From positions 1 to 64,000 of the IMG/VR virus record IMGVR_UViG_3300025929_000013: a stretch of 64,000 nucleotides of DNA. One strand, given 5' to 3'. Positions 41,712 to 49,960 of the stretch are shown piece after piece. Under the pieces are notes generated by a model, which did no database searches, had not been told where the DNA came from, and was given only the letters and a program-made list of their open reading frames with translations. This DNA is from a virus. How positions within the stretch are numbered: position 1 is the stretch's first letter; each line of letters opens with the position of its first letter. The position numbers were made by a program, and so were the translations under genes.

Positions 41712-42056
41712 CTAGACCTGCGAGGCCGGGGCGATGGTGGACAGGTCCACCGTGGAGCCGAGGGTGTGCGGCAGAGTCAGCGGGTAGCTTCTCAGGCCCC
41801 GGACATTCTCTGTGACGATGTACACCCAGCCCTGCGGCGCCAGGTTCGCGTTGTCCGTACATGGAAGTACGACGCTGAAGTGGCCGTTGGAGTCGAGCTG
41901 CTCGGTGATGGGGCCGGGCGAGAGGAACGTGGTCCCGGCGACGTCGATCAGCTCGGCGGGGGGTGTGAAGGTGACGCTGCCGGACATCGCGACGCCGTTG
42001 AAATCAACGTACGTGCCGGTGACCGTGATCGTGTTGATGTTGCCGGGAAGCGGCAT
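41712..42056 (-). CDS. stand-alone tail-spike N-terminal module
   Basis: 114 residues from the second of two ATGs (42056, spaced correctly from GAGAGGG; the paralogues also start MPLP). It contains only the first about 110 residues of the spike module (MPLPGNINTITVTGTYVDF to PHTLGSTVDLSTIAP) and then stops. It could be an adaptor, a truncated spike, or a spare anchor. It is the first gene of the three-gene spike operon. Confidence 0.8.
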   Translation of the reverse strand: MPLPGNINTITVTGTYVDFNGVAMSGSVTFTPPAELIDVAGTTFLSPGPITEQLDSNGHFSVVLPCTDNANLAPQGWVYIVTENVRGLRSYPLTLPHTLGSTVDLSTIAPASQV

Positions 42057-42078
42057 GGCCATGCCCTCTCGCCTGTGA

Positions 42079-42104
42079 TCGCTACGTCAACCGTAGAATC
42101 ACAA
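42079..42104 (-). promoter_or_regulatory. candidate promoter before spike operon
   Basis: Minus strand TTGTGA, 14 bases, TAGCGA; shares the TTGWGATTCTASG core with 39493-39520. Confidence 0.4.
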
Positions 42105-42142
42105 GTGCTTACAATGAGAGGGCTCCGGGCGGAGACGACGAA

Positions 42143-42180
42143 GCCCCCCGCTACCCGGGTGGATCGGGCGGCAGGGGGGC
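42143..42180 (-). terminator. terminator of the DUF397/XRE unit
   Basis: GCCCCCC (42143-42149) / GGGGGGC (42174-42180) on the plus strand; read on the minus strand it is followed by TTCGTCG. Confidence 0.7.
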
Positions 42181-42197
42181 CTCAGTGCGTTACAGCG

Positions 42198-42395
42198 CTA
42201 CAGCTGCACGGGGATCCATTCGCCGGTGCGCGCCGCGTCAAGAGCCGCTTCCCACTCGCGGCGGGTGAACTTGAGCACGGGGCCGTGGGGGTCCTTGGTG
42301 TCGCAGACCTCGAAACCGTCGGGCGTCTCGCGCACCGCTACGCAGTCGCCACCGTTGTCACCGCTCTTGGCGGGTTTCATCCATTGGCCTTGCAT
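42198..42395 (-). CDS. DUF397 protein
   Basis: 65 residues with the DUF397 pattern: WMKPAKSGDNGGDCVAVRE, VCDTKDPHGPVLKFTRREWEAAL. In Streptomyces, DUF397 genes sit beside XRE/DUF5753 regulators in whiJ-like loci and act with them; several pairs behave like regulator-partner or toxin-antitoxin pairs. The ATG overlaps the stop of the XRE gene (TGATG), so both are made together. Confidence 0.85.
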   Translation of the reverse strand: MQGQWMKPAKSGDNGGDCVAVRETPDGFEVCDTKDPHGPVLKFTRREWEAALDAARTGEWIPVQL

Positions 42396-43243
42396 CAGTT
42401 GGCCGTCTCCTTGATCCGTCGTTCGATGAACTTGAGTGATTCCGCTTCGGACAGCGCCTCCTGAGTGACCCTGCCGATCACGCGCCTGGCCTGGGTGACC
42501 TCCAAATCTCCGTCATGCTTGATGTACCCGAATGTCGTCTCGGTGTACACGACCGCGGGGCCGCCGCTGTGGAATTCGAGGAGCTGCACCTGCCAGAACA
42601 CCACCGGTGTGTCGAGCGTGACCACCCGGATGCTGACGTTGGGCAGCTCGACCACCTCCCGCAGGTACTTGAGCTGCGTGTGGAACACCGGCTGGCCGCC
42701 GTACGGCTTGCGCAGTGCGGCCTCTCCGATGACGGCTCGCAGCTCCAATGGCTCCGGCTCGGTGAGCCTGCGCTGCCGCAGCATGCGCACGGTGATCAGT
42801 GCCTGGACGCGGTCCGGATCGGTGACCATGGCGCTGCCCGCGTAGAGGCCGCGCGCATAGTCCGTTGTCTGGAGCTGGCCCGGGATGAGAACCGGCTGGA
42901 TCGTACTCAGGCGCTGTGCTTCGTTCTCGTAGCCGATGTACTCCTGGTGCCGGGCCCCGATCTCCCCGCCGAAGCGTTCCCACCAGGCGTCCGTACGCGT
43001 GGCGATCGCCATCTCGCACAGGCGCTCGGTCTCCACTTGCGCAACCCCGTAGAGCGCACACAGCTTTACCACGTCCCGAGGCTCGACCTGAACCTCGCCG
43101 CGCTCGATGCGTTGCAGCTTCACCCTTCCGAACCCGACAATATTGGCCGCCGCCTCGATCGACAGGTTGTCCGGGTGCTGCTTGCGCAGCTCGACAAGCC
43201 GCCTGGCGACCTGCTCTTGCGTCCACGAAGCGCTAAAGGCCAT
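42395..43243 (-). CDS. XRE-family regulator with DUF5753 (WhiJ-like)
   Basis: 282 residues from the ATG at 43243 with GGGAGG upstream; the frame extends further but without a ribosome binding site. Residues 10-66 are a Cro/CI-type helix-turn-helix (QVARRLVELRKQ, SIEAAANIVGFGRVKLQRIERGE). Residues 90-270 are a DUF5753 domain (PVLIPGQLQTTDYARGLY, RMLRQRRLTEPEP, VFWQVQLLEFHSGGPAVVYTET). WhiJ-like regulators control development in Streptomyces. On a phage it may maintain lysogeny or steer host differentiation. It is divergent from the ATPase gene and a palindrome lies between them. Confidence 0.85.
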   Translation of the reverse strand: MAFSASWTQEQVARRLVELRKQHPDNLSIEAAANIVGFGRVKLQRIERGEVQVEPRDVVKLCALYGVAQVETERLCEMAIATRTDAWWERFGGEIGARHQEYIGYENEAQRLSTIQPVLIPGQLQTTDYARGLYAGSAMVTDPDRVQALITVRMLRQRRLTEPEPLELRAVIGEAALRKPYGGQPVFHTQLKYLREVVELPNVSIRVVTLDTPVVFWQVQLLEFHSGGPAVVYTETTFGYIKHDGDLEVTQARRVIGRVTQEALSEAESLKFIERRIKETAN

Positions 43244-43299
43244 GTGGCCTCCCTTCCCGAGAACATCATGCCCGGTGGAAGCGCGCTGTGTTGGTAACG

Positions 43300-43340
43300 A
43301 ATGTATTACGACGCGAACTAGTTCTTGCACATGTTCTGCG
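43300..43340. promoter_or_regulatory. divergent operator/promoter of the whiJ-like locus
   Basis: Contains a TAATAC -10-like hexamer on the minus strand (about 43304-43309), the palindrome GAACTAGTTC (43315-43324) and, on the plus strand, TTGCAC followed by CATGTTC. GAACTAGTTC resembles GAACATGTTC found upstream of the membrane operon and the TnpB-like gene, so one regulator may act at all three. Confidence 0.45.
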
Positions 43341-43469
43341 ACAGGGCCACTCTCGTCTTAGCAGCTGACGGTGAGTCACGAAGTGACAGCTCGTAGCGTA
43401 CAACGTGGACCGCCAGTGCACCCGCAAATGCAGCATCTCGTGCACACCGGCATCCCCTGGGACGAGATC

Positions 43470-43931
43470 ATGAGCGCTGTAACCGTCGTGGAAGCTTTCG
43501 ACACCCGTGTCAGCCGGGCTGACGCCTCCGCAGACATTTCACTCCCCGTACGCCAGAGATCCACCGGCGAGCTGGCCCGGCGTCACACCGAGGCGTGGCT
43601 CGCGGAGTGGGACCTGAGCGAGTGCGCCGACGTCGTCAAGACGATCATCGGCGAACTGATCCAGAACGTGGTCAAACACACCGACAGCGCGCTGGTCACC
43701 GTCGTCCTGGCCTGGCATACAAACGACCACCGCCTATTGATCACAGTCGGCGACACCGGTAGGGCGATGCCCGGGACGCATGGTCCGTGGGTGCGCCGCT
43801 GCGGTGCGACCGCCGAGTTCGGGCGAGGGCTTGCGCTTGTCGCTGACTTAACCGAGCAAGCCTGGTTCAAGGCCAAACCGGACGCCGGGCTCAACCGCTA
43901 TGCCCTGCTCAACCTGGACGGGCCGTCATGA
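43470..43931 (+). CDS. ATP-binding protein, anti-sigma-factor type (HATPase_c_2)
   Basis: 153 residues from ATG 43470 (GGGACGAG upstream; a GTG at 43371 is in frame but lacks a site). Bergerat-fold motifs: N-box ELIQNVVKHT, G1 GDTGRAMPG, G2 EFGRGLALVADL. This family (RsbW/SpoIIAB-like) is very common in Streptomyces, and members often sit beside DUF397 and XRE/DUF5753 genes. It might bind a sigma factor or act with the WhiJ-like regulator. Overlaps the next gene by 4 bases. Confidence 0.8.
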   Translation: MSAVTVVEAFDTRVSRADASADISLPVRQRSTGELARRHTEAWLAEWDLSECADVVKTIIGELIQNVVKHTDSALVTVVLAWHTNDHRLLITVGDTGRAMPGTHGPWVRRCGATAEFGRGLALVADLTEQAWFKAKPDAGLNRYALLNLDGPS

Positions 43932-44494
43932 CATCACACGATCACACCGCGTACGACCCCACCGTGCACGACTACGCCGAGCGCGTCTACGACCTCGCGG
44001 AGAAGCTCAAGGCTCTGCGCGACATGTCGCAGAGCTTGGGCGATGAGATGAACGCCAACGCGCGCCAGCAGTCACTGGCACTGCTGCACTCCGCGATAGG
44101 TCCGTGGCTGGACCGGGCGCCCATCGCCCACCTGCTCAACACCGCGTTCGCGATCCTGATCTACGCCGCGCACAACCACGAGCCGCCCGGCCCGGCGACC
44201 CGAGAGGCCGTCAAGTACCTTCAGCGCAACATGCGGGAACTGCCCGACGGTGAGAAACGCATGCTGGGCGTCACGGAGTTCGAAGCGTCGCATCCGGAGC
44301 CCCCGAAGCCGCTCGCGCTCACACCCCGCGGGCTACCGCGCCGCCCGGTACGCAACGCGCTCGAAAACACCGTGGACATCCGAGCGCACGGCGGCCTGCG
44401 TCTCGCACAGCCGGGCGACGCGGGTGACCTCGCGCGATTGGCCGAGGAGATCGACGCGTTCAACGCGATGCCGCCGGTGTCCCGAGCGGGCTAA
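43928..44494 (+). CDS. hypothetical protein of the whiJ-like island
   Basis: Not recognised. 188 residues; helical, with a basic Pro/Arg-rich middle (PRGLPRRPVRNALENTVD). Coupled to the ATPase gene by a 4-base overlap, so probably part of the same regulatory module. Followed by two hairpins. Confidence 0.7.
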   Translation: MTSHDHTAYDPTVHDYAERVYDLAEKLKALRDMSQSLGDEMNANARQQSLALLHSAIGPWLDRAPIAHLLNTAFAILIYAAHNHEPPGPATREAVKYLQRNMRELPDGEKRMLGVTEFEASHPEPPKPLALTPRGLPRRPVRNALENTVDIRAHGGLRLAQPGDAGDLARLAEEIDAFNAMPPVSRAG

Positions 44495-44682
44495 TCCGCT
44501 CCCCCTAGACCGGGCCCCCTCCCCGCGGTGTGCCGCATCCACGCCGTTGGGGAGGGGAGGCCCACCAAGCCGCCGTCCGCGTATGCTCCCACCCCCTGCT
44601 GCGCGGGCGGCCCCCTTAGACCTCGCCGAGACGATCTCTTCGGCGTTGCCGGGCTTCTTACGCTGATCCGCCCGGTCCGGCC

Positions 44683-44724
44683 GCCCCGTGTGCTACCACC
44701 AGTTGGCGCACGGGGCGCCTTTTT
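44683..44724 (+). terminator. rho-independent terminator
   Basis: GCCCCGTG (44683-44690) / CACGGGGC (44709-44716), then GCCTTTTT. A further G/C-rich hairpin lies at about 44513-44563. Together they fill the 44495-44748 gap. Confidence 0.85.
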
Positions 44725-44748
44725 CATGTCCGGGCGCGCCGAAGATAG

Positions 44749-46224
44749 TTACTCGCTCTCCTCCGGCAGGACCTCGGCGTCCAGGATGCCGAGCTGCTCG
44801 TAGACGGTCGGCACGGGGGGCGGCGGGGCGATCGCGGGGGGCGGGGATCCGAACATGCGCGAGAGGAATCCGGTCTCCGCGCCGCTGGCCGCGCCGCGCT
44901 GGCTGACCTTGATCGTGAAGCCCGAGGTGTTCATGTCGCTGCGCAGCTTCAGCAGCCTGCTGATATTCGCGCGGCCCCGCACCGTGCGGGAGTGGTCGCC
45001 CCCGCCCAGCAGCTCCTCCTCCCAGCGTTCGCGCAGGTAGTCGGCGGTTTCGTGCTCCAGGATCAGCCGCAGCAGGGCGTCGAGCTGCTCCTCGGTGGAC
45101 AGGTCGACCGGCACGTCGTACGCGCAGGCCGCCTTGGGTTCGTACTTGGGGCACACGTCTTTGACGTAGCAGGTGTCGCAGGCTCTTAGGGTGCCGCCGG
45201 TGTTGCGCAGCAGGGGCAGTTCGCGGATCTCGCGGGCGCCGTCCTCGTCGGTGCGCTCGTGCGCGAACTTCTCGACGCCGATGCCGGGAAGCGGCTCGAC
45301 GGGGCGCTGGCGGGGGCCTGTAGTAACTATCGGGTTCCGCGCCCCAGGGGGGTCGATCTCAACATCGTCCGGGTCGTTTTCCGTGTTCTGCCCGCAAGGC
45401 GTTTCGGGGGTGATGGTTACTTTGTTGACGGCTTCGAGCTGCTTGGTCCATGCCCACAGGGATACCTTCAGTACCTCTGCGGTGTCGTCCTCCAGCACGG
45501 CCTGGGCGTCGAAACCGGCCATCTCAATCTCGGTTCGGTGCCGCCGACGCGCGACGTCCTTCTGCCGGGAGTGGTAGCGGCGCAGCTCCCCGCGGCTCCA
45601 CACGACGGTGTCGCCGTATTGCGAGGGGCTGAGCCATGAGGTGGAGTGCACGCTGTACCAGGGGATGGCGGCCATCACCGACGGCTTGGTCATCGCCAGT
45701 CCGAAGAGCTTGACCCCGTCGCGCGCGAGGGAGACCAGGGTGGGGGTGAGGTCTCTGCCTTCGAGTTCGACGGCGGCCAGGGCGATGTTGCGGTGCCGCT
45801 CGGCCATGAGCATCAGCTCGGCGAGCCCGTCCTGGGGGTGCCAGACGGCGACCGCCTTGTCCCCCGCCAGATCCCTCAGGGTGTCGCGGTGGCTCCTAAG
45901 AAGCGCAGGGCCCAGGGCGAGGGCGTCCATCTCCAGGACGTAGTCGACGGCGCCGGTGTTGTAGCCCACGAAGTCCTCGTAGCGCTCCACCAGTTCGCGC
46001 AGCTCGCTCTCGCCGGGGGGCGTGGGGGAGTTGTTGAGGCTGTAGGCGCCGGAGTCCAGCAGGATATTCTGGCCCGCGTCGAAATGCTCTGCGATGAGCC
46101 ACGGCTTGGTGAATTTGACCTTGCGCGCCAGCCCGATGTAGCTCATCGCGACGTCGGGGATTTCCTGGTCGGCCAATAGCCGCCGCCAGGCGGAGACCTC
46201 AGCGCCCGCGAACCAGAGCCTCAT
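44749..46224 (-). CDS. DpdA/TGT-like protein with C-terminal Cys domain
   Basis: 491 residues from the ATG at 46224. The N-terminal 260 residues (MRLWFAGAEVSAWRRLL, ILLDSGAYSLNN, VAVWHPQDGLAEL, KLFGLAMTKPSVM) resemble phage proteins annotated as queuine/7-deazaguanine transglycosylase-like (DpdA-like TIM barrels). Such enzymes exchange guanine for a deazaguanine in DNA or tRNA. Residues about 360-400 hold CDTCYVKDVCPKYEPKAAC, a four-Cys metal site seen in actinophage packaging-region proteins, and the end is a Pro-rich tail. I see no deazaguanine synthesis genes here, so the enzymatic role is tentative. Confidence 0.5.
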   Translation of the reverse strand: MRLWFAGAEVSAWRRLLADQEIPDVAMSYIGLARKVKFTKPWLIAEHFDAGQNILLDSGAYSLNNSPTPPGESELRELVERYEDFVGYNTGAVDYVLEMDALALGPALLRSHRDTLRDLAGDKAVAVWHPQDGLAELMLMAERHRNIALAAVELEGRDLTPTLVSLARDGVKLFGLAMTKPSVMAAIPWYSVHSTSWLSPSQYGDTVVWSRGELRRYHSRQKDVARRRHRTEIEMAGFDAQAVLEDDTAEVLKVSLWAWTKQLEAVNKVTITPETPCGQNTENDPDDVEIDPPGARNPIVTTGPRQRPVEPLPGIGVEKFAHERTDEDGAREIRELPLLRNTGGTLRACDTCYVKDVCPKYEPKAACAYDVPVDLSTEEQLDALLRLILEHETADYLRERWEEELLGGGDHSRTVRGRANISRLLKLRSDMNTSGFTIKVSQRGAASGAETGFLSRMFGSPPPAIAPPPPVPTVYEQLGILDAEVLPEESE

Positions 46225-46226
46225 GA

Positions 46227-46646
46227 TCAGTCTCCGGTGGAGGTGCCCAGGATCCGCCACGGCGTGGCTGGCGGCGCCGCGGTGATCCAGAAATTCGTCG
46301 CGATCGTCGGGTTACGCAGCAGCGCCTCCCACGCAGTGACCAGGGCCGTGTTGGAGAGGCTGGTGGCGACTTCGTAGTTCACCCGCGCCTGCTGCGGCGC
46401 AGGAGGGCGCCCCAGCTCGAAGTCGAGGCACCGTTCGAACTCCTCGTTCCATTTCTCCTTGTGTTCGGCCGCCTCGAACGCCTCCGGGTCGGCCAGCGCG
46501 ACGTCGAAGATCGCGGCCAGTTTGCGGGCGACGCAGTCGCAGGCGCAGGTCGCCTCGGTGTACGGGGAGTCGCAGCAGGCGCAGACATCGCCGCAGGTCT
46601 CGACGCCGCGCGCGCAGTCGCAGTCTTCCAGGGTCGTCGCGGTCAT
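46227..46646 (-). CDS. Cys-rich N-terminus protein
   Basis: Not recognised. 139 residues; the first 40 hold nine cysteines (CDCARGVETCGDVCACC...), likely one or two metal clusters. The rest is helical. It ends 2 bases before the DpdA-like gene and may act with it. Confidence 0.7.
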   Translation of the reverse strand: MTATTLEDCDCARGVETCGDVCACCDSPYTEATCACDCVARKLAAIFDVALADPEAFEAAEHKEKWNEEFERCLDFELGRPPAPQQARVNYEVATSLSNTALVTAWEALLRNPTIATNFWITAAPPATPWRILGTSTGD

Positions 46647-47126
46647 CTATTCCTCCGTGGCTTTGGCGGCGCGCGCCATGGCGGACAGGTCGCGCTGGCG
46701 GTCCACCTCAGCCTCCAGCAGGTCCCAGGCGCTCGGGGTGGCGTTGAAGTCCGGGCGCCAGTGCGGGCGGGCGAAGGACGGCGACAGGAACGGCAGCACG
46801 GTGAATCCGTCGGCGAACGCGTGCGCGCAGCGGCGGGTGTCGGCGTCGATGACGAGGTCCAGGACGCCGGTGGTGCGCAGGGCGCCGAGGGTGCGCCGCA
46901 GTGTGCCGTCGCGCTGGTCCAGGCCGTGGATCTGGGTCAGCGTGATGTACCCGGGCAGCGCGTTGTATTTGAGCCAGTCCTCCAGCAGCTTGTCGCGCTG
47001 TTCGCTCAGCAGGTGCAGGCGGTGTTCCACCTCGACCAAGGCCTTATAGAGGCCGGTTCCGGCGGGGATGGGGGCCTCCGACGAGGGCGCCTTCATGACG
47101 CCCTCGACGACCATCGCGATATTCAT
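46647..47126 (-). CDS. helical hypothetical protein
   Basis: Not recognised. 159 residues, helical, with a coiled-coil-like region at about 28-50. Stop lies directly before the next ATG (46646), so they are coupled. Confidence 0.7.
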   Translation of the reverse strand: MNIAMVVEGVMKAPSSEAPIPAGTGLYKALVEVEHRLHLLSEQRDKLLEDWLKYNALPGYITLTQIHGLDQRDGTLRRTLGALRTTGVLDLVIDADTRRCAHAFADGFTVLPFLSPSFARPHWRPDFNATPSAWDLLEAEVDRQRDLSAMARAAKATEE

Positions 47127-47130
47127 GCGT

Positions 47131-47523
47131 CTAGTTCAGGCCGAGCTCGGTGGCCAGCTGCGCGTCGGCGGCCTGGCGCTGCATGGCGGCGGCGGTCTGC
47201 ATGGAGGTGGCCACGATGCCCTGGATGAGCATGGAGTCGTGGATGCGCTCGCGCACATACCCGCAGGCCATGAGCATTTCCTGGATGCTGGCCGGGTGCT
47301 GCGGGGAGTACTTGGCCAGCGCGGCGAGGTCCTGGATGGCGACGGCGACGCCGGGCTCGGTGACGACGACGAGGAACGCGGTGGGCACGCTCTGCCCGGC
47401 GGGGGTGCCGGTGGACTCGGCCAGCGCCTCCAGGTCGCGCCGGTCGCGCTCGCTCAGGCGCTCGAAGCGGGGGCTGCCGTTGGATCCGCCGCCGAGGGGG
47501 ACGGCGCCCTGGGTGTTGGGCAT
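47131..47523 (-). CDS. hypothetical protein
   Basis: Not recognised. 130 residues from the ATG at 47523 with AGGAGC upstream on the minus strand. Gly-rich N-terminus, then helices with many Ala and Met near the C-terminus. Confidence 0.7.
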   Translation of the reverse strand: MPNTQGAVPLGGGSNGSPRFERLSERDRRDLEALAESTGTPAGQSVPTAFLVVVTEPGVAVAIQDLAALAKYSPQHPASIQEMLMACGYVRERIHDSMLIQGIVATSMQTAAAMQRQAADAQLATELGLN

Positions 47524-47533
47524 GGGGATGCTC

Positions 47534-48034
47534 CTAGTTGTAGAGCCCTGCCTTGCGGCGGGCTGCTTCGACAACGAGTGAATGAACGGGGCAGAATTCG
47601 CAGAGATATCTGCTCAGCGAGCTGCGGAATTTGCCCATGCCCAGCTCTTTGCGCTCCTGCTGCGTGGCGGGCGTCAGCTTCTTGCGATCAGATTTGTATT
47701 CGTTGCACGCCGGGTTGCGGTGGTGCGCGGCCCAGCAGGCGAGGGCGTCCTCGGTGAAGGTGTCCCGCGTGGTGTAGAACTCCGGGTCCAGGCCCGTGTG
47801 TCCGCTGGCCTCGCGGATGCGCGCGACGATCGCCTCACGGGCGCAGGGGGAGTCCCAGAACCGCTTCTCGACCAGGTAGGTCAGGCCCTTGTGCGTCAGG
47901 CCGCTGCGCTCGGTGTGCCGGGTTTCTATCAGGTGCGCGAGGACTTCGTCCTGCTCAGGCGGCCCTTCATAGTCGGGCAGAGGCTCGACCGTGAGACAGT
48001 CGTCGCACCGCAGCAGCCTGATGTTCTCAGCCAT
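47534..48034 (-). CDS. actinophage conserved protein with Cys pairs
   Basis: 166 residues. CDDCLTVEPLP near the N-terminus and LCEFCPVHSLVVEAARRKAG at the end form a likely zinc site; the middle has CWAAHHRNPACNEYKSDRKKL. The layout looks like a small protein common near structural genes of large Streptomyces phages. Role unknown to me. The 83-base gap behind it holds an inverted repeat CCGAGGG / CCCTCGG (48042-48078). Confidence 0.7.
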   Translation of the reverse strand: MAENIRLLRCDDCLTVEPLPDYEGPPEQDEVLAHLIETRHTERSGLTHKGLTYLVEKRFWDSPCAREAIVARIREASGHTGLDPEFYTTRDTFTEDALACWAAHHRNPACNEYKSDRKKLTPATQQERKELGMGKFRSSLSRYLCEFCPVHSLVVEAARRKAGLYN

Positions 48035-48117
48035 GTGTCATCCGAGGGTCGCGAAAGAGAGCGGCGACATTCCCTCGGAGACGGGGCGATTCGAGATCCA
48101 CTCTAGCAGCGGTACGG

Positions 48118-49227
48118 CTATGCGGCGGCGGTCAGCTGACCCCAGGTCACCGGGCCGATCACACCGTCCTGCGCGATCTTGCGCGCGCCCTGGAAGCGCT
48201 TGGTCGCGGCGGCGGTGTGCGGGCCGTAGACGCCGTCGATCCCGGCGGGGTCGAAGCCGAGCAGCCAGAGCATGGCCTGGGCGCGCTGCACGTGGGCGCC
48301 CTGGCTCCCGCTGGCCAGGATGAGGCCGGGGTAGTGCAGATCGACACGGTGGGCGCCGAGGCAGCCCCAGGTGATCGGGCCGACGACGCCGTCCACGGCC
48401 AGGTCCCAGGCGCCCTGCGCGTGCTGCACGGCGGCCAGGGTGCGGAAGCCGAACTGCCCGTCGATGCCCTGGCTGTCATAGCCCAGGGCCGAGAGCAGAC
48501 TCTGTGCGGCGCGCACGTCGTCGCCGCCCATGCCGATGCTCAGGGTGCGGTGCACGCCGGTGGTGTTGGGCACGGCGTCGGTGACCGGCTCGCCGAGCAT
48601 GGCCGCGAACTCGGCCGCGGTGCCGCGGTAGGCGTTGAAGTCGACCTTCTGGCCCTGCTCATTGGCGGCGTCGGTGTACTGCCACAGCGCCGGTGTCATG
48701 CCGCCGTAGGGATTCCAGCCCACGCCGCCGTCTCCGCCGTCCGCCTCGTACTGGGACAGGCCCGTGCCCGCGGCGCCGGGGTAGTTGGAGGAGATCAGGA
48801 ACATCCCGCGATCGCGCAGGGGCTTCAGGTCGACCGAGCCCCAGTACTGCTGCCAGTACCATTTGGGCAGGTAGAGCAGCTTGATGCGCAGGCCGCGGGC
48901 GTGGGCCTCGTCGATGATGTTGCAGACCAGTGCGAGGCTGGGGGCCTTGCCTGCCACGACCTCCACGTCCAGCATGCCCGGCAGGCTCTTGTCCCCGACG
49001 TGGTTGGCCATGTTCTGGGCCTGGGCTGCGGCGGAGTCGGCGACCGTGGCGAAGTGGTACCAGATGCCCGGCCTGCCCGCCTTGGTGACCTGCGCCATCC
49101 ACGCCGGGTAGAACGGATCTACGTAAGACGCGCCCTGCGTCGCCTTGACCAGGTAGAAGTCGCCGTCCGGCAGGGGCAGTACGAGTCCCTGCTGGTAGCT
49201 GGCGATGTCCGGTCCGCGCAGTGTCAT
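48118..49227 (-). CDS. endolysin: GH25-type lysozyme with two peptidoglycan-binding domains
   Basis: 369 residues from the ATG at 49227. Residues 3-205 are a GH25-like muramidase: GPDIASYQQG (D7), FYLVKATQG, GIWYHFAT, GMLDVEVV (D87 and E89, probable catalytic pair), and LWQYTD near the end. Residues 225-290 and 300-369 are two PG_binding_1 domains (GYDSQGIDGQFGFRTLAAV, DGVVGPITWG; GFDPAGIDGVYGPHTAAA, DGVIGPVTWG). It should cut the glycan of the host wall at lysis. No signal peptide, so it relies on a holin; the next gene upstream in the operon encodes a small two-span membrane protein. Confidence 0.9.
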   Translation of the reverse strand: MTLRGPDIASYQQGLVLPLPDGDFYLVKATQGASYVDPFYPAWMAQVTKAGRPGIWYHFATVADSAAAQAQNMANHVGDKSLPGMLDVEVVAGKAPSLALVCNIIDEAHARGLRIKLLYLPKWYWQQYWGSVDLKPLRDRGMFLISSNYPGAAGTGLSQYEADGGDGGVGWNPYGGMTPALWQYTDAANEQGQKVDFNAYRGTAAEFAAMLGEPVTDAVPNTTGVHRTLSIGMGGDDVRAAQSLLSALGYDSQGIDGQFGFRTLAAVQHAQGAWDLAVDGVVGPITWGCLGAHRVDLHYPGLILASGSQGAHVQRAQAMLWLLGFDPAGIDGVYGPHTAAATKRFQGARKIAQDGVIGPVTWGQLTAAA

Positions 49228-49297
49228 GACAAACCCCCGGGCTTGTTCGAGTCTTTTCATCCATGCTCGAACGATTTCCCGGGGGTCTGTTAGGTGC

Positions 49298-49474
49298 TTA
49301 TTGCGGCGGGCGCCGGATACTCCAGCCGGTGCCGACGCCGAGCAGGTGCACCGCGAGGCAGAAGAGGCCAGCGAGCGCGAGGCTCAGCGGGCTGAACCAG
49401 GCGTTGGTCGACGTGCCGCTGCCGTTGATGATGAACGCGACGGCGAACAGGATCGCTGCGATCAGTCCGAACAT
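49298..49474 (-). CDS. small two-span membrane protein, candidate holin
   Basis: 58 residues from ATG 49474 to TAA 49298. Starts MFGLIAAILFAVAFIINGSG and continues WFSPLSLALAGLFCLAVHLL, so two hydrophobic helices at about 3-18 and 28-47 with a short basic tail. Similar small proteins are frequent next to lysins in Streptomyces phages. The position 70 bases before the endolysin gene in the same operon supports a holin role, by inference only. Confidence 0.65.
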   Translation of the reverse strand: MFGLIAAILFAVAFIINGSGTSTNAWFSPLSLALAGLFCLAVHLLGVGTGWSIRRPPQ

Positions 49475-49476
49475 GC

Positions 49477-49722
49477 TCAGCCCCAGGGGTCGGCGGGCGG
49501 GGTGGCGCAGTACGCCTGGGTGCGCACCGGGCCGCGGGTGGGGGCCTGCTTGACCTCGGCCTCGTGGATGCCGAAATATAGGTCGTGCAGGTCGCTACGG
49601 GATTCCTGGGTCATGGCGTCAACCTGGAGGCCGCCGCGGTCGCGCACGACCTTCTTGTAGGTCCCGTCGGTCAATCCGCTGTCGAGCTCGCGGTTCATCG
49701 AGCGCAGCTGGGGCAGTCCCAT
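49477..49722 (-). CDS. small hypothetical protein
   Basis: Not recognised. 81 residues from the ATG at 49722. Charged, mixed; ends 2 bases before the candidate holin gene. Confidence 0.65.
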   Translation of the reverse strand: MGLPQLRSMNRELDSGLTDGTYKKVVRDRGGLQVDAMTQESRSDLHDLYFGIHEAEVKQAPTRGPVRTQAYCATPPADPWG

Positions 49723-49723
49723 C

Positions 49724-49960
49724 TCACGCCCCCTTTCCAGGAGAGCCGGGGGCCGCGGGGACCTTGGGTGCGGCGGGCATGCGGGTGGCGATCGCGTGCT
49801 CCCCGGCGGCGACCTTGAACGTGGAGGCCTGCGAGACCGCGGCGGTGCTCGCCTGCTTGGCCCGGGGCCTATGGGTATGAATGGCGAAAGCACCGTTGTC
49901 ACCGTTGCCTGTGTGGCGCGCGTCGAACGTCCCCTTCGGATGCGGCTTGACAGCCATCAC
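49724..49960 (-). CDS. small basic Ala/Pro-rich protein
   Basis: Not recognised. 78 residues, low complexity at the C-terminus (PAAPKVPAAPGSPG), His/Lys/Arg-rich N-terminus. Probably disordered. Overlaps the gene upstream by 4 bases. Confidence 0.6.
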   Translation of the reverse strand: MMAVKPHPKGTFDARHTGNGDNGAFAIHTHRPRAKQASTAAVSQASTFKVAAGEHAIATRMPAAPKVPAAPGSPGKGA

